Origin: Patella vulgata | Lineage: Eukaryota; Mollusca; Gastropoda; Patellidae | Direction of reading: 5' to 3' | DNA: 64,000 bases | Assembly: GCF_932274485.2 (NCBI RefSeq) | Contig: NC_065883.2 | Coordinates: forward strand, 12,894,222 to 12,958,221 | Shown: positions 1-10,771 of the stretch, in pieces | How the letters are laid out: each line of letters opens with the position of its first letter | Numbering within the stretch: the stretch's first letter is position 1 | The notes under the pieces: model-generated | Told to the model about the DNA's origin: nothing | What the model saw: the letters and a program-made list of their open reading frames with translations, nothing else | The model's database searches: none | Made by a program: the position numbers and the translations under genes

Positions 1-158
1 TCTAGATCTGGGTTGATCTATTGAATAATTCAGATTTTTATGTTAACATATGCTGACTGTGTGGTTAAGCTAATATCTGACCTTTTCAATTAAAGAAACA
101 CACAGTATTATAAAGACATTAAAGTCTTTGATTTTATAAATAGTTTTCATATTAAAGT

Positions 159-434
159 CGGGGGTTGGATGGCTGAATGGTTAGCGTGTGCACGTTGTAT
201 CATAAAGTCTGTCATTGAGTCAGCTGGCGTGGTTTTGAATCCCCGGTTGTACGTGACAAGGAGTAGGGTCGCCTGTCCAACCTCGTGGGTTTTTTCCGGG
301 TCCTCCGGTTTCCTCCCACTGCTAAAGACCCCTTCGCGCAGGTGAATTATTGAAATAAAATTAAACCATATGTTAGTCCCGAATGACTTAGTTTGTGTCG
401 AGTGGATGTTAAACTCCATTTCTCTCTCTCTATC
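159..434 (+). mobile_element. SINE-A, full-length copy (family reference)
   Basis: This tRNA-derived short retroposon starts with a head resembling tRNA-Ser/Leu: an A-box-like TGGCTGAATGGTTAGCG about 10 bases in and a B-box-like TTTCGAATCC about 65-70 bases later, here altered to TTTTGAATCC. A conserved middle around TCCTCCGGTTTCCTCCCACT follows, then AATTATTGAAATAAAATT, then CGAGTGGACGTTAAACCCCA and a (TC)n tail. Twelve-base direct repeats TCATATTAAAGT at 147-158 and 435-446 are the target-site duplication. The middle block resembles SINE core domains shared across animal phyla (from memory). Such elements are transcribed by RNA polymerase III and copied by a LINE reverse transcriptase. Confidence 0.9.
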
Positions 435-449
435 TCATATTAAAGTACA

Positions 450-637
450 GGGGGGTTGGGTGGCCGAATGGTTAATGTGTGCATTTGGATCAGAAGGTCT
501 GTCATTGAGTCAAGTGGCGTGGCTTTCAATTCCCTGCTTGTTTTCTCCAGGCCTTCCATTTTTCTTTCACTGCTAAAGACCCCAACACCCAAGCGAATTA
601 TTGAAATAAAATTGAACCCCCATTTCCCTCTCTCTCT
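450..637 (+). mobile_element. SINE-A, copy with internal deletions
   Basis: The head is intact (GTGGCCGAATGG). The segment between the B box and the TTTTCTCC block is missing, and so is the segment between the AATTGAAC region and the tail. It sits immediately downstream of the previous copy, in the same orientation. Near-identical flanks at 436-449 and 638-650 (CATATTAAAGTACA versus CATATTGAGTACA) overlap the earlier copy's duplication, so the two copies used practically the same target. Confidence 0.85.
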
Positions 638-650
638 CATATTGAGTACA

Positions 651-1417
651 ACAAAATTTGATAGAGAAAGATCTTCTTGTTGAGACACAATTAATATGAA
701 GTGATATTAGAAGTTCTGGAAAGAGTAATCACAGCACACCGAAAATTCCAAATTAAAATATTGAACCAATCGGAAATGACCGCCAGATTTGCTTAAAGGG
801 GGATTCATACCCATTTAAGGAATTTCATTCTTCGACAAAATAATTGCGAAAATCACCACTATAAGTTAAGGAAAAATACATAGAATAGAATTTGGGGACT
901 TACAGGCAACCCTTACATGATTGGAATAATGTTTTCTAAGAGTCTTTCATCCCAAAAATTTGTGAGTGCCAAACAATAATGAAAAGTCACCTTTTCACTT
1001 ACAGGTGCTCTCAACCCACTTGAGAAATTAATGTCTTCAGATATTTTGTTAAGTATAAGTGATACTCAACTTTGACATATAAAATTTGTAGACTTTAAAG
1101 TGCTTTAACAATTTTAAATTCTTTATACTAACAGCAGAATTTAAATTTTTGACACAAAGAGCTGCTGTTTTAAATTTAATCCACCATGTTGTGATACTAA
1201 AGAAAACTAAGTATAAATTTTTGTTTGTTTAGTCTGAGGGTTGTTTAGATTAATCTATGGTTCATAAGATTTAGAGAATGTTACAGAAATAGATCTTGGT
1301 ATTATTATTATTCAATCTACCAAAATATCTCAAAGGGCACCTTCAGTGTCTGTGATGATTTAGGTTCCAAAAGAACTAACTGCATGAACTGTGTGCCTCG
1401 GTATTCAAGAGGTTAGG
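651..1417. other. A+T-rich non-coding stretch
   Basis: No exon-like open frame, tRNA or recognised repeat family is visible. Confidence 0.5.
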
Positions 1418-1495
1418 TTATTGGAATTGAATAGGGTTTAAAGTTATTGGAATTGAATAGGGTTTAAAGTTATTGGAATTGAATAGGGTTTAAAG
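1418..1495. repeat. Tandem repeat, 26 bp x 3
   Basis: Three identical 26-base units begin at 1418, 1444 and 1470, each starting TTATTGGAATTGAATAGGG. Perfect identity suggests recent expansion or homogenisation. Confidence 0.95.
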
Positions 1496-1556
1496 TCTTG
1501 TCATAACAATACTTAGGCCATTCAGAGACTAACATATGGCTTTTGTTTTTCTATGC

Positions 1557-1930
1557 TTAAAGATGCATTATTCAAGAGCTATTGTAGGTTTTATTTTCGC
1601 TTCAAATGTTATATGAATTATTATTGAGACATTTATTCATATGACATAATCAACTCTCTAGATCGTTGGATGTCAGAGATTTAAACCGATTGAAATGCGA
1701 TCGCCATTTAATGATTTAATTTAAAAATGAAGAAGCAAGACAGAGTCTCGATTAACAAGTGACTTTTCAACGGTCATAAACTATGTTTGCCACATCTTGT
1801 CAAAACTTCAAATAGTGATAACTTGTCTCAGAATAGATTTTCAGTATATTAATTTTAAATTATCTAGTTTGGAACTATTACAACAAGAACGGTCAGCTCT
1901 TTATTTAAATCTTACATAATGCATCTTGAA
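1557..1930 (-). mobile_element. TTAA-flanked MITE, old copy
   Basis: The stretch begins TTAAAGATGCATTATTCAAG and ends near CATAATGCATCTTGAA, matching the inverted ends of the family described at 6263-6665. The interior is diverged but keeps the CATAATCAACTCTC and GTCTCGATTA blocks. It reads in reverse relative to the 6263 copy. Confidence 0.65.
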
Positions 1931-2313
1931 GTGTGCAAAACAAAGAGGAGTATTTTGCCTTTACAGCAGCATTTTTGCCTAATCCAATTCCAACCACCAG
2001 GGGATCGTTAAAGAGCACTGGCATCTGAATATAAGATGGGAATTTCCAAGTTGAAATACCAGCCAGGTTCCGAATTGTTAGATGTAATGTCTATGGTAAT
2101 GACAAGTAACGTGAGTTCAGCCCTTTGGGTTGTAATAAACAAATTGATAGTGAATGTAAAAGGTCACTTGGAAATTGAAAAATAATTCTTCAGACCATTC
2201 TCCTCCCACCTAAGATAGCACACATAAACAACGATGATCATAATGACTGGAGTATAACTCCTTTCCACCTACAGATAAAAAATGATTAAGTTTCAAAATT
2301 ACTTCAAGTGGTA

Positions 2314-2610
2314 TTAGGTAAGATTAGATAAAGAGCTGACAGTTCTGGTTATAATAGTTAAAAAATCGATAATGAAAAGAGAATATGCTGATAATTTCAG
2401 TCAAATTACTTCACTCTGAGCCTTGATATTAGCTATTGAATTTTAGGCTAGCCTTGATTGCCATTATTACTGTTGTTACAATAATAAAAAAAAGTCTTGA
2501 TTATCCATTTTATCGATTAACCGCATACACCACAAAACATATTTAAATCTACTAAATATATCGCAAGCATCCGATAGCTTCGAGAGATTATTATGGTCTG
2601 GATAAGTTAA
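2314..2610 (+). mobile_element. TTAA-flanked MITE, host copy of a nested insertion
   Basis: The internal landmarks of the family run in order: AGAGCTGACAGTTCTGG, the ATAATAGTTAAAA block, CAAATTACTTCACTCTGAGCC and GTCTTGATTATCCATTTTAT. The sequence stops at GGATAAGTTAATTAA, exactly where the next copy begins. The left terminus is too diverged to place. Confidence 0.65.
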
Positions 2611-2805
2611 TTAAAGATTCATTATGGGAGATTCGGTAACAAGTTGGCAGTTCTCACTATAATAGTTAAAAACTAGATAATGTAAAGGTAATTTGCTGAA
2701 AATTTCATTCAAATTGATCCACTGTGAACCGAGAACTAAGCGACTGAAATTTCCCCCTAGCCTCGGTCATCATTACTAAAGTCAGTACAATAAAGTATTT
2801 AAGTA
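2611..2805 (+). mobile_element. TTAA-flanked MITE, inserted in the preceding copy
   Basis: A clean left end, TTAAAGATTCATTATGGGAG, starts inside the internal TTAATTAA of the neighbouring copy. The body matches the 6263 copy up to about 2800 and is then lost, so the right end is missing. Confidence 0.75.
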
Positions 2806-3597
2806 TTGTGATGACTAAATGTTAAACTCCAATCCTTTCTTTATCATATAGGGGCTGCGCTAGTCTATAAACTTAACCCAATCTGTTACGATAGGTGCAA
2901 TGAGATCTATTTGATTTTGGCAGGTACATGTAAGTGTCAAACAATCAAACTTTGTCTTATAAATAAAGACCTTGAACTTTCTAGTTTTGTAAATTATAGT
3001 CTCTCGATGAGGTGTTGGAGAGATAATTTGAACAACTGACTCCGTGAGGTTTATTTTAATCTTGACACAACCTCACACATTTTTCCTTCCACAAACCCAG
3101 TGTTTATATTGTTACATAACACGAGTCGGTTCTGTTTAAATACCGGCCTCGGATCTCCATCCTATTTACCTTACTTTTTGTTGGTTTTATCCAACATTTT
3201 TTAAAGTTACCAAAATTCTGACAAAATCAATTTGAAAGCCCAGATGCTGTGTTGGGATATTGAACAAGGTCAAGGAAAACGCGATATAATATAGGTAGGA
3301 TTGGTGCAAAAACCACCTTTGTAACTTTTTTTCTTTGCGACTGATCTTTTGATGTTAAGTCTTGATACAAAATATCAAAGTGCTTTTTTGAATGAAGGAA
3401 TAAAAACTTATAAAGTACTTGAAAAATGTGAAGTAATGTTTCGAAAGAGTCTAATTTAAAGTCTCATACACATACTTTTCGTGTAGTTATTTGGTATTTT
3501 TCAAGAAGTTTTTATTAGTTTTAATGAATGCATTTTATGTGTTCTTATAGTTGTCATACATTGTCTGTTGATAGTTTTTGAGACGTGGTGTAACGTG
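2806..3597. other. A+T-rich non-coding stretch
   Basis: I see no gene or recognised repeat here. Confidence 0.45.
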
Positions 3598-3855
3598 GAA
3601 ATGAAATAAATAGAGTATGCTTTTAGGGAAATTTTGCCCTGAAAGTGGCGCTAAAGCCTACTCTTGTTTTGAATTCCAAGTGTATAAAAGGGTTCTTTTA
3701 CCAGCACGCCAATGTGTACACCGTACCTCTGTTTTTCATCACATCCAAACGACTATACGTTGTCTTTGTCAGTCCCCTACATCCAGCACCAATGACGGGA
3801 TGGAAACCACACCGAAAAATCCAAAGGAATTTTCGAGACCTCCTGGTTAGCTAGG
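3598..3855 (-). mobile_element. SINE-B, diverged copy without its head end
   Basis: In reverse it carries the SINE-B blocks: the GAAATGAAAT tail side, AAATTTTGCCC, TACTC...GAATTCCAA, TTCTTTTACCAGCACGCCAA, TGTACAC, then the CATCCAAACGACTA and AACCACACCGAAAAATCC blocks. The tRNA-like head is not recognisable. Confidence 0.8.
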
Positions 3856-4265
3856 CAATGTCATGTAGAGCTGTCTATCTACCCTAATGTTTCCAGTTTT
3901 AAGATTAAAGGGATTTTTAAACAAGATTGAATTTCACCCCCAAATTCCTGAATGTTTTCATCCAGTTATATTTCTATCAGAGTTATTGACCTTATTTAAA
4001 CAAGTTGATGGTTTAATCTGTTAGTTGTGGATCTGTTTTCATTCAGTAGAATAAGTATCACAATGTCTTCATTATAACTACTGAGTTGGATGATGCCAGA
4101 CAGATTTACTCAGCTGTTACAGATAACATAAAACATTAAAAAAAGGGGAAGAAAATATTTTGTAACTGGTCTATTTTTATCATAACCCAATTTCTCGATA
4201 ATCTATTCTTTAAGGCTACTTAAATGCTACCAACGCCAACCCTATTAATTTAAGACTTATATTTT
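3856..4265. other. Non-coding stretch
   Basis: No gene and no recognised repeat. Confidence 0.4.
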
Positions 4266-4273
4266 GATTTCTG

Positions 4274-4511
4274 GGGGAGGGAGGTTGAATGGTTTCGATT
4301 CCCAGGTACTCCGTGACAAGGAATAGGGTCGCCTGTCCAACCTTGTTGGTTTTCTTCGGATCCTCTGGTTTCCTCCCACTTCTTAAGACCATTATGCGCA
4401 AGCGAATTATTGAAATAAAATTGAACAATATGTTGGTCCCAAAATCACCTAGTTTGTGTCGAGTGGACGTTAAACCCCATCTCTCTCTCTCTCTCTTATT
4501 CTCTCTCTCTC
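4274..4511 (+). mobile_element. SINE-A, head-deleted copy
   Basis: The stretch between the A-box and B-box regions is deleted; GAGGTTGAATGG runs straight into TTTCGATTCCCAGG. The rest of the body and the (TC)n tail are intact. Flanking repeats GATTTCTG at 4266-4273 and 4512-4519 delimit the insertion. Confidence 0.85.
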
Positions 4512-4625
4512 GATTTCTGTATTAGAAATGGGCATTTTGTGCACTGGATCTCAGTTTTTATATTATCTAAAAGACTATTAGAACTGACCTTGAAATCATC
4601 ATGGCCATGCCGAAAAAAATTTAGA

Positions 4626-4793
4626 AACATGTTAAAGATCCCTTGACAGTTGGAAATTACAATAAGAGTAAGCTGTAACATGCGTTTGGGGCAAAATTTC
4701 CCTCATAGCACATTGTATGGCGTATGCCCGTCTTCATTAGCCCAGTTTAGGAGCAGAACAGTAGGACGTTAAACCCCATTTCATTTCATTTCA
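4626..4793 (+). mobile_element. SINE-B, 5'-truncated copy
   Basis: Starts inside the TTAAAGATCCCTTGACAGTT block and runs through CAAAATTTCCCTCATAGCAC and AGTAGGACGTTAAACCCCAT to an ATTTC-rich tail. Confidence 0.8.
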
Positions 4794-4917
4794 CAGCCAA
4801 AAGCATCTCACATGTTCAAAAGAGCCTGGTGTCATCAATAATCTCCGTGAATGGCATCCTGTGAATTTAAACTTATCAAGTGAGTACAAAAGAAACATTT
4901 GTGTGGAAACATAAGCA

Positions 4918-5165
4918 GACAATTCAAATGACTCTCATTTAAAAACAGTTGAATCAACTTTCAGATAACTTATGTGCAAATGTTTTTATTATATTATCTA
5001 CCGTTTATTCTAGCGTAAATGCACTGTATGTACAATATATAAAAAAAGACAATGACTCTCGTTTAAAAACAGTTGAACCACCTTTTAGATAACTTATGTG
5101 CACATGTTTTTAGTAAATTATCTACCGTTTATTGTAGCGTATATGCACTGTATCTAAAAATAATG
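4918..5165. repeat. Tandem duplication, about 125 bp x 2
   Basis: ACTCTCRTTTAAAAACAGTT and the following segment containing ATTATCTACCGTTTATT occur at about 4931 and again at 5054, with a few substitutions. Confidence 0.9.
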
Positions 5166-5687
5166 TAAAAAAACAAATAAAGAATGTATTGTTCGTTAAA
5201 GACGGCCAACCTCTAAAACAAAGATGATCTTTGTCTTCAAAGTATCAAAAAAAAAATGGATGGTAATTGTAAGTAAGATTGGTGTCTAATGTTTACAGGT
5301 GTTTGCTGTGTGGGGGGGCTGGGGTGACTCATTCGTTATTATAACTAGGTGGTTCGCTCTGTCGCACATCTTAATTAGTTTCTCTTTCAAGTGTAATTTT
5401 ACATCCCAACATCCCAGATCAAGCAAGGTGTGAAAACTTGATTCTGATGTCAGACTAACCTTGTCTTGGTATGTTTGTTGAACAGCCCTTAAAAGTAGGA
5501 ATTTTAAGAAGAGTAGTTGCCAAAGCTGCTGTCAGGGCAAAATTCACCTTCTTGGCATTTCAAACTTGTCTGTGTAGTAAATATAAAAATAACCAGATGT
5601 TAGTCCCATAAATATCAACTTATTTTTGTGACAAGATTTTTAACTCCATCCCTATTGTTTGTTTAGTATCTTTCCAAATATTTAAAT
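5166..5687. other. Non-coding stretch with a faint SINE-A 3' remnant
   Basis: Around 5595-5650, ATGTTAGTCCC followed by a degraded GTGACAAGATTTTTAACTCC resembles the SINE-A 3' end. Nothing else is recognised. Confidence 0.35.
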
Positions 5688-5834
5688 ATCTTAATTAATT
5701 ATTTTTCACCTGTAATTTTTGAAACTTGATGGACACATCTTAATTAATTATTTTTCACCTGTAATTTTGCAAACTTGATGGACACATCCCTATTAGTTAT
5801 TTTTCACCTGTAATTTTGCAGCTTGGGTGAACGA
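5688..5834. repeat. Tandem repeat, 49 bp x 3
   Basis: TTATTTTTCACCTGTAATTT followed by AACTTGATGGACACATC repeats with a 49-base period (landmark C at 5739 and 5788). The third unit is partial. Confidence 0.9.
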
Positions 5835-6262
5835 AAGGTATGAAAACTTGGTTCCAATGTCAGATTAACCTTGTCTTGTATGCTACATCGTGTATGTTTA
5901 ATATTAACGCTATGTTTATCATTAGCAATAACTTGTCGGCAATATCTAACATACCTGTCTGTAAATATTGGACCAGAATTGAACAAATATTCGTTAATAA
6001 AGTATTGATATCTGTGTAGTTACGTGTTGATGACAAACTTGTGTTACATGAGAGAGTAGGATGGGAACACATGTTGAGAGAGATTGATGTAAACTAGTTA
6101 GTAAGTTACGATGTTAGGTAAAATTTGACCTTTAAGAGAGAGTAGTATGGGTACACAACGCCTTGTCTATTTCTTTCTTTACCTGTAATTATGTGTAGGT
6201 GTTGTAAATACCACAGGTTCTATATCTGTTAGATATTCTACCTGGATGATCTTAAAGTGACT

Positions 6263-6665
6263 TTAAAGATACATTATGGGAGATTCGGTAACGAGTTGGC
6301 AGTTCTCACTATAATAGTTAAAAACTAGATAATGTAAAGGCAATTTGGTGAAAATTTCATTCAAATTGATCACTATGAACCGAGAACTAAGCGACTGAAA
6401 TTCCCATAAGCCTCAGTCATCATTACAAAAGTCAGTACGATAAACAGCATAGTCTCGATTATCCATTTAATCGTTTAATTGAGAAGGAAAGTTATGCAGT
6501 AAATCGGTTTACAATCCACTAAAGATCGCAGGCTAGCGCTGCCATCTAGAGTTGAGTATGGCCTGGATAGGTTAATTAATGTCTAATTAATAATTTAGAT
6601 AACATTTCAGGCCTAAAGAAAGACCTGAAATAGGCAGATTTAGCTCTTGCATAATGTATGTTTAA
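6263..6665 (+). mobile_element. TTAA-flanked MITE, reference copy
   Basis: This ~400-bp non-autonomous DNA element begins TTAAAGATACATTATGGGAG (6263) and ends CATAATGTATGTTTAA (6665). Taking TTAA as the target duplication leaves inverted ends of about 12 bases (ARATACATTATG / ACATACATTATG on the other strand). Target duplication of TTAA is typical of piggyBac-type transposons, so mobilisation by such a transposase is inferred. No transposase frame is inside. Eight copies or pieces lie in the window. Confidence 0.8.
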
Positions 6666-6684
6666 TAAGAGGAGAAGACTAGTA

Positions 6685-6872
6685 GAGAAATAAAATGGGG
6701 TTTAACATCCGGGCTAATGAAGACAGGCAGTGTGCTATGAAATAAATTTTGCCGAGACTGGGGCGCTACGGCAAAGGCTACTCTTATATTGATTTCCAAC
6801 TGTCAAAGGTTCTTTATTGTGCACGCCAAAATGTACACAGGTCCTTGTTTTTTTGTCCCATCCGAAAAACTT
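6685..6872 (-). mobile_element. SINE-B, tail-half copy
   Basis: Reads AAATGGGGTTTAACATCC, then TTTTGCCGAGACTGGGGCGC, ACTCTTATATTGATTTCCAA and CACGCCAAAATGTACACAGG, and ends at the CCCATCCGAAAAACT block. The head half is absent. Confidence 0.8.
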
Positions 6873-7664
6873 GGACCAATAGAGTCTTGGCGTTGACAAT
6901 TGCTGTCATGAGATGCAATGTGTTACTTGGAATGATCCAGTGTGAAACTTGTGCCATACTAAACACAAACACCATATTGCTGAGCTTGAATAAAATTTGT
7001 CTCTCCAAATGACATTCTTCTGTTGACCTTACTTTTCTAATAGTAAAAAGCCTTTTGATCTTCAGTACTTGATGAATATCTGAAAATAATTGGATAATAT
7101 GCCAAACACCTTTTAAAGCTTTCATGTTCTGTTACGTTACATTAACTGTGTAGGAAGCTGCTGCACATGACAGTATTACAGTCAGATTTTCAGATACTTC
7201 CTTTGAACAAGGTAGCTGTAGCAATCTGAAAGCTTGACTTTTTTTTTTCTTTCACAGCCTTTTAGCTTTAACAAGTTTGAGTCCGATAAGGATATCCATT
7301 TTCAAATGTTAGTTTGTTTTTTTATCTTAAAAATCAATTTTATGTTGTGCATTAAATGAATTGATTAGGATCTGAAGCATGTCACCATATTGGATTTTCA
7401 GCCGACTTGGGGCATTAGTGTGTATAGAAATTATGTTTAATTTCTTTGTGATTGACTGAACATAGAACGGTAATTCCCCTGGTTAAACTGCTTATAACTC
7501 AATGTCTATTACCATATAAAATGGAATAAACAAAAATAATATATTAGACGTATATTTTATATATGTATTTAATTGTTAATGGACATTTTTTTTATATACC
7601 AAAAAACAGAAGGTTTTTTTTAATGATGATACTATTTATAACATTAAAAAAATATCAAAAAATT
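6873..7664. other. A+T-rich non-coding stretch
   Basis: Short open frames overlap the SINE-B border at its left and have no protein-like composition. Long T and A runs occur. No gene seen. Confidence 0.4.
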
Positions 7665-7790
7665 CACCATAAAAATTTAAACCAACCTTAATAGGTAGAA
7701 AGTATCTTTCCAAATATTTAAGTTGCAGTAACTTGATGGACACCATAAAAATTTAAACCAACCTTAATAGTAATAGGTAGAAAGTTCATT
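7665..7790. repeat. Tandem duplication, 76 bp
   Basis: CACCATAAAAATTTAAACCA and the following CCTTAATAG...GGTAGAAAGT are present at 7665 and 7741. Between them lies a fragment like the 5688-5834 repeat (CTTTCCAAATATTTAA and AACTTGATGGACACC). Confidence 0.8.
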
Positions 7791-8070
7791 AATTGACTAT
7801 TCATGAAGCTAAAGAAAAAATCACTGAGCACCTAACAACCCTTTTACATGTAAGTACATTCTTTGCATACAAAACTTGACAATAGAACATTTTGTTAATG
7901 GATGTTAGTAAAAACAAAACAAGATTGTCTGGAATTTATGTAGATATTGTAGAATGGAGGCTTCCACCCATTCAATCAAATGGGAGTGCTTTGAAATATC
8001 CCTTAACAAAACAATAATACTATTCGCAGTTAGTTCGTAAATATTTTAAAATCTATCAATTCTACTGCAA

Positions 8071-8444
8071 TCTGATTAAAATACAGATCTATATTTCGTT
8101 TCTTTTTTTTATATACTTTCAAGGGCTCACACTACATGAAGCTCTGACTAGTTGTACTGGGAGATCGCGTTTGAGGTCATACAAGTGGCTTTTGACCCTA
8201 TGATGTCAGATATTTGATTATCAAATCAGTATTGATGTTTCTAGTGGATTACCCACAGTTCTGTGCACCTCATGCCAAAAGCTCGCCGTAAGAGACCGTT
8301 TCATTGGCTAATCCCTCACATCATCCAGAACACGTCAATGAAAACAACTCTTCCAGATCCTAGTGTAGTAAAGACAAGTAAAACAAAATTTTGAACTATA
8401 ACAAACGAAACGAAATAGGAACTGTGTTTTAATCAGAATGATTG
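8071..8444 (+). mobile_element. Inverted-end retroposon-like family U, copy 1
   Basis: Starts TCTGATTAAAATACAGATCT and ends with its near reverse complement (CTGTGTTTTAATCAGA) plus a short ATGATTG tail. The body includes CTACATGAAGCTCTGACTAG, TTTTGACCCTATGATGTCAG and TTTCATTGGCTAATCCCTCA, shared with copies at 20703-21259 and 58494-59123. Flanks TACTGCAA (8063-8070) and TACTGCTA (8445-8452) may be the target duplication. The family is not recognised. Confidence 0.75.
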
Positions 8445-8556
8445 TACTGCTAACTAAACAGTCAAATAGGATTGTGTGAAGTCTCAATCTGCTTTTGAAA
8501 TAACATTAAATACAGGCTCTATTTAAAAATATTCTTACTGTAGTTTGTAAATATTT

Positions 8557-8665
8557 GTCCCCCACCTTTCGAAGAAGGTAGGGGACTATTAAAATGGGTT
8601 CGTCTGTCTGTCTGTCCGTCACACTTTTTGGGACACACTAACTCTCCTTCTAATTGATTTAAATA
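8557..8665. repeat. Hairpin-led repeat fragment with GTCT run
   Basis: An inverted repeat GTCCCCCACCTT / AAGGTAGGGGAC around TCGAAG (8557-8586) is followed by AAAATGGGTTC and a (GTCT)n-like GTCTGTCTGTCTGTCCGTC. It resembles the end of a dispersed element, but the other end is not visible. Confidence 0.45.
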
Positions 8666-8744
8666 TATTTATTCTAAATAAAAGCACCATAGACAATTGA
8701 GATAATGTACAGGTCTACAAGAAAGGTTTGCATTATCATTTAAA

Positions 8745-9134
8745 TTAAAGGGGCATTATGGAAGATCATATACATGTAAAGAGCTGGCAGTTCTCATTAT
8801 AATAGTTAAAAACTAGATAATGTAAAGGGAATATTCTGAAAATTTCAGTCAAATTGCTCCACTCTGAACCGAGATATTAGTGATTGAATTTTATGTCTAG
8901 CCTCGATCTTCATTACTAAAATCAGTATGATAAAAAACATAGTCTCGGTTATCCATTTTTTGATTTAATCATGAATGAGCGTTGAGCAGCAAATCAGATT
9001 CAAATCCAGTGAAAACTGACACATAAGATGGCGTGGAGAGTTGATTAAGGTCTTATTTATAGTTTAGATAACATTTCAGGTCTAAAAAAAGACCTGCAAT
9101 AGGCAGGTTTAGCTATTGCATAATGTATGTTTAA
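8745..9134 (+). mobile_element. TTAA-flanked MITE, nearly complete copy
   Basis: Left end TTAAAGGGGCATTATGGAAG, right end GCATAATGTATGTTTAA. The interior carries AGAGCTGGCAGTTCTCATTA, GTCTCGGTTATCCATTT and AAAGACCTGCAATAGGCAGG in family order. Confidence 0.85.
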
Positions 9135-9425
9135 CTAGTTTTATTGATTAAAATATACCCGTTTTATAATGTTCGTATGTTGTCAGGACATGTAATAGAC
9201 TTAAATAGTTCAAATAGTTTCATTCTTATATCATCAAATACATTGTTTACATATAAAAATAAACTTCACAGAGATTATATCGATATTCAGAAGTATTATA
9301 TGCATAGGTATTGTGTCAAATGAATCATAAAATCCTTAGTGACTAATGCGACAGGCCTGTTCTTAAAAGGAATATTCTCAAACTTTTCAATCTATAATCG
9401 TAGTGGGGCTGATCTAGAGGGCGAG

Positions 9426-9622
9426 GGGTATTGGTGGCCATGTGGTGTAACATGTGCTTCAGATTGTGGTTTCAAGGCTTGTATGTGACAAGGAATGGGG
9501 TCGCCTGCATAACCCCTGCTTTTTCTTCTGCTAGCTCATCCATGTTAGTCCTGAAATGACCTAGTTTCTTTTGTTTGAAAGTTTTTAAGCCTCCACTCAC
9601 TCTCTCTCTCTCTCTTTCTGTC
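9426..9622 (+). mobile_element. SINE-A, degenerate copy
   Basis: GTGGCCATGTGG, GTGGTTTCAAGGCTTGTATG, GTCGCCTGCATAACC and GTTAGTCCTGAAATGACCTA are in order before a (TC)n tail. The central block is deleted. Confidence 0.75.
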
Positions 9623-10238
9623 TGTCTACCTATCTAACTCTGCACAAGATCAAAATATTGAATTAAAATCGAATCACCCAATACAAGAATGTCAAATTGA
9701 CAAATACACTCGGGCGTGGGAAAATCACATTCTTTAAAAAGAATGTTAATATCCTTGCCATGCTTTTATTATTAGCGATAAAATCATACCATCTTTTTTT
9801 AATGTAAATATGTACAAAAAATTATAGTACTTAATTTGATTGAATATTTTTTTTAAGGTTTTTAACCCAAGTTTCTTTAATAGTTAATTTGATTGAGTAC
9901 CATTCAATACCAAGATTTTGAAGCATTGTGGACAGATTTTTAAAAAAACATATATAGTAACTAAAATTGATTGTACTTGTTTTTTAATATTTTGAAGGCA
10001 AACATAAAAAAAATTAATATGAAGTGTTATTTAGTGAGACTTGTATTGACTATATGATAAAAGAGACCAGGGGTTTATTGACAATGTCGATCTTAAAGAA
10101 AATAAAATATTATGTTTGAAGCGTGTATACGTAGTGTGGATGATATTTACAGTGTATGTTATTAATACGGAGATACAAGACCTATAGAAGTAGATCAGTC
10201 AATATTGTAATAATCAACTACCATGGTATATTAGAAGC
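9623..10238. other. A+T-rich non-coding stretch
   Basis: No gene or repeat family seen. Confidence 0.4.
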
Positions 10239-10249
10239 ATTCAGTTATA

Positions 10250-10536
10250 TGAAATGAAATGATGGGAATTTTGCCCTATGACATACTCTTATATCGAATT
10301 CCAGCTGCCAAGGGATCTTTTACGTGTACACCAATGTATACACAGATCCTTGTGTTTTCGTAACCATCCGAAGGACTAGACAGCTGACCTTGACAAGACC
10401 TGTCCTGCACCACTCACAATAGGTAACCATGCCGGAAATATCCCAATGAACTTTCTCGGTCAATGCAGTGATCGAACATGCAACCTTCAGGCCAGCGAGA
10501 TAGAGTCTTACCCACTTAACCACGGTGGCTCTCCTC
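10250..10536 (-). mobile_element. SINE-B, copy lacking the extreme 3' body
   Basis: The GAAATGAAAT tail jumps directly to GGGAATTTTGCCC, so the GGACGTTAAACC segment is lost. The rest is present, down to the head in reverse (CTTACCCACTTAACCACGGT). Target duplication ATTCAGTTATA at 10239-10249 and 10537-10547. Confidence 0.9.
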
Positions 10537-10559
10537 ATTCAGTTATAAGAACAGTTGTT

Positions 10560-10750
10560 GCTTGGATGAGATGAACAACCAAGGTCCTGTGTACACATTG
10601 GTGTGTAACTGTGCATGTAACAGAATCATTGAGAGGTTGGAATTCGAAATAAAGAGTATGGTATACTGTAGCACATTGTATGGCACAAGCCCATCTTTAA
10701 AAGCCCAGTTGGTGCAGAAATCTAGGACATTAAACAATATTTCATATATA
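10560..10750 (+). mobile_element. SINE-B, 5'-truncated diverged copy
   Basis: Begins at the GGATGAGATGAACAACCAAG block and continues through TGTGTACACATTGGTGTG, TTGGAATTCGA and AGCACATTGTATGGCACAAG to ACATTAAACAATATTTCAT. It lies between two other SINE-B copies. Confidence 0.75.
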
Positions 10751-10771
10751 TAAGAACTGTGGTTTGTAATT

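Noticed and set aside
159-434. A tRNA gene (Ser/Leu-like A and B boxes), and the same in other SINE-A and SINE-B heads
   Set aside because: No complete cloverleaf; the sequence runs straight into the SINE body, and the same head occurs many times.
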